From Bacillota bacterium (lineage in GTDB: Bacteria; Bacillota; Sulfobacillia; JAJZYS01; JAJYTV01): DNA of 5,201 nt. The stretch covers positions 1-5,201 of the forward strand of contig JAKAPV010000214.1 of assembly GCA_021806845.1 (NCBI GenBank). The letters are read 5' to 3'. Below, one piece after another: positions 4,298 through 5,201 of this stretch. The position numbers were made by a program, and so were the translations under genes. The notes under the pieces were generated by a model. The model did no database searches, was not told where the DNA came from, and worked only from the letters and a program-made list of their open reading frames with translations. The stretch's first letter is position 1; every line of letters starts with the position of its first letter.

Positions 4298-5201
4298 GCC
4301 TACGCTTTGGCAGCGCGGACGAGGCCGAACTCTCGCGCGACGGCCTGGTCGCCGCGTACGAGATCCTGCTCTCAGGGATCGAGCACGACGCCTTTGCGGG
4401 AGCGGTGGCGCTGATTGCGCGCCAGGGCGTCATCGCCGGCTTCTGGGCGCTCGGCATGCGCCGGTCCCATGGCTGGGAGGCAGCCATGACCCACGACGCG
4501 GTCTTCGACCTCGCGTCGCTGACGAAGGTCATCGTCACCGCTCCCGTCATCCTGCGCCTCTGCAGCGAGGGCAGGTTGGGTCTCGAGGATCCTTTGCGCG
4601 ACTATCTTCCCTGGACAAGCGGCTCATTCGCGGGTGACGCCGCGATCAAGGACCTCTTGACGCACCGCGGCGGCCTTCCCCCGACGGCCGACATCGGCTG
4701 GGCGAAGGAACCGGGGGAGCGCCATGCAGAACTCTTGGCTGGCATCGGAGACGCACCGCGCACCGGCGCCGTCTATTCCGATATCGGCTACTACCTCTTG
4801 GGGTGCGCGGCCGAGTCGGCTGGCGGGGAACCCTTGCCGCGGCTTTTCGAACGGATCGTGCAGGCCCCCCTCGGGCTCTACGGGAGCGGGTACGGTCCGC
4901 ACGACGGGTCGGGGCGCCCCATCGTCCCGTCGGAGCTGCGGCCCGAAGGGCTCCTCGAGGGGATCGTGCACGACGGCAAGGCGCGGCTGATGGGCGGAGT
5001 CGCCGGGCACGCGGGACTCTTCGCGCCCGCACTTGACGTGGCGCTCTTCGCGCAGGCGGTACTCGACAATGGCAGCGGGCGCTTCGGGGAGATGCTCCCG
5101 CCGGCCATGGACAAGCTCCTCTGCACCGCGCAAACTCCGCCGCCCGAGCGGCGAGGCCTCGGCTTCTTCGAATGGGGTGAGCGGGACGGGAAGGACTTCT
5201 T
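4294..5201 (+). CDS. Serine beta-lactamase-family hydrolase (PF00144 type), 3' end outside window
   Basis: This gene is open from the GTG at 4294 to the right edge: 302 codons plus two bases, without a stop. It starts in a GTGA overlap with the HAD gene and has only a weak GAGG site, so translational coupling is likely. The fold is that of beta-lactamases and penicillin-binding proteins that use an acylated serine. The SxxK motif is ASLTK (Ser75, Lys78), the second motif is Tyr161-Ser-Asp in YSDIGYYLLG, and GGVAGHAGLF (234-243) is the third-motif region, where HAG replaces KTG. LLTHRGGLP (121-129) and VHD (225-227) are further family marks. This subgroup resembles the Bacillus AmiE/YbbE-like proteins, which act on muropeptides, but no signal peptide is visible, so this one is probably cytoplasmic. 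The substrate (muropeptide, ester or peptide) is open. It is not evidence for beta-lactam resistance. Confidence 0.9.
   Translation, partial: MSLRFGSADEAELSRDGLVAAYEILLSGIEHDAFAGAVALIARQGVIAGFWALGMRRSHGWEAAMTHDAVFDLASLTKVIVTAPVILRLCSEGRLGLEDPLRDYLPWTSGSFAGDAAIKDLLTHRGGLPPTADIGWAKEPGERHAELLAGIGDAPRTGAVYSDIGYYLLGCAAESAGGEPLPRLFERIVQAPLGLYGSGYGPHDGSGRPIVPSELRPEGLLEGIVHDGKARLMGGVAGHAGLFAPALDVALFAQAVLDNGSGRFGEMLPPAMDKLLCTAQTPPPERRGLGFFEWGERDGKDF

Noticed and set aside
4624..5133. Minus-strand frames opposite the serine hydrolase
   Set aside because: They are antisense shadows; the plus strand carries SLTK, YSD and GHAGLF motifs in the right order and spacing.

Overview
This is a gene-dense, GC-rich bacterial window with six protein genes and almost no non-coding DNA. 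I see no tRNA, rRNA, CRISPR array, insertion sequence or phage module. The organism cannot be named from this sequence. High GC, GTG starts, Shine-Dalgarno sites rich in AGGAGG, and a YvlD-type membrane protein next to a muropeptide-type serine hydrolase would suit a GC-rich Gram-positive such as a high-GC Bacillota. That placement is an inference.

Left part, plus strand (1-1579): the C-terminal half of uvrC, the nucleotide-excision-repair endonuclease subunit, enters from the left edge. After a 37-base gap holding two mutually exclusive hairpins comes a small unrecognised protein with two membrane segments.

Middle part, minus strand (1531-3029): a two-gene unit read right to left. The first gene encodes a membrane-anchored protein made of two tandem copies of a ~90-residue beta-rich domain. 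It is joined through a TGATG stop/start overlap to a polymerase-beta-type nucleotidyltransferase of the kanamycin-nucleotidyltransferase kind. The end of the nucleotidyltransferase gene overlaps the end of the left-hand membrane-protein gene tail to tail by 49 bp.

Right part, plus strand (3177-5201): three genes chained by 4-base GTGA overlaps. They are a four-helix YvlD/Phage_holin_4_2 membrane protein, a Cof-type HAD phosphatase with all four motifs, and a serine beta-lactamase-family hydrolase that runs off the right edge.

The 147-bp divergent region 3030-3176 is the regulatory centre of the window. It holds a plausible sigma-70-type promoter for the right-hand operon with a perfect 12-bp palindrome in its spacer. 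It also holds a second inverted repeat, TTGGCG-N8-CGCCAA, in the leader of the leftward unit, whose loop carries a Shine-Dalgarno-like sequence. The strongest candidates for something undescribed are this divergent control region and the coupled tandem-domain protein/nucleotidyltransferase pair.
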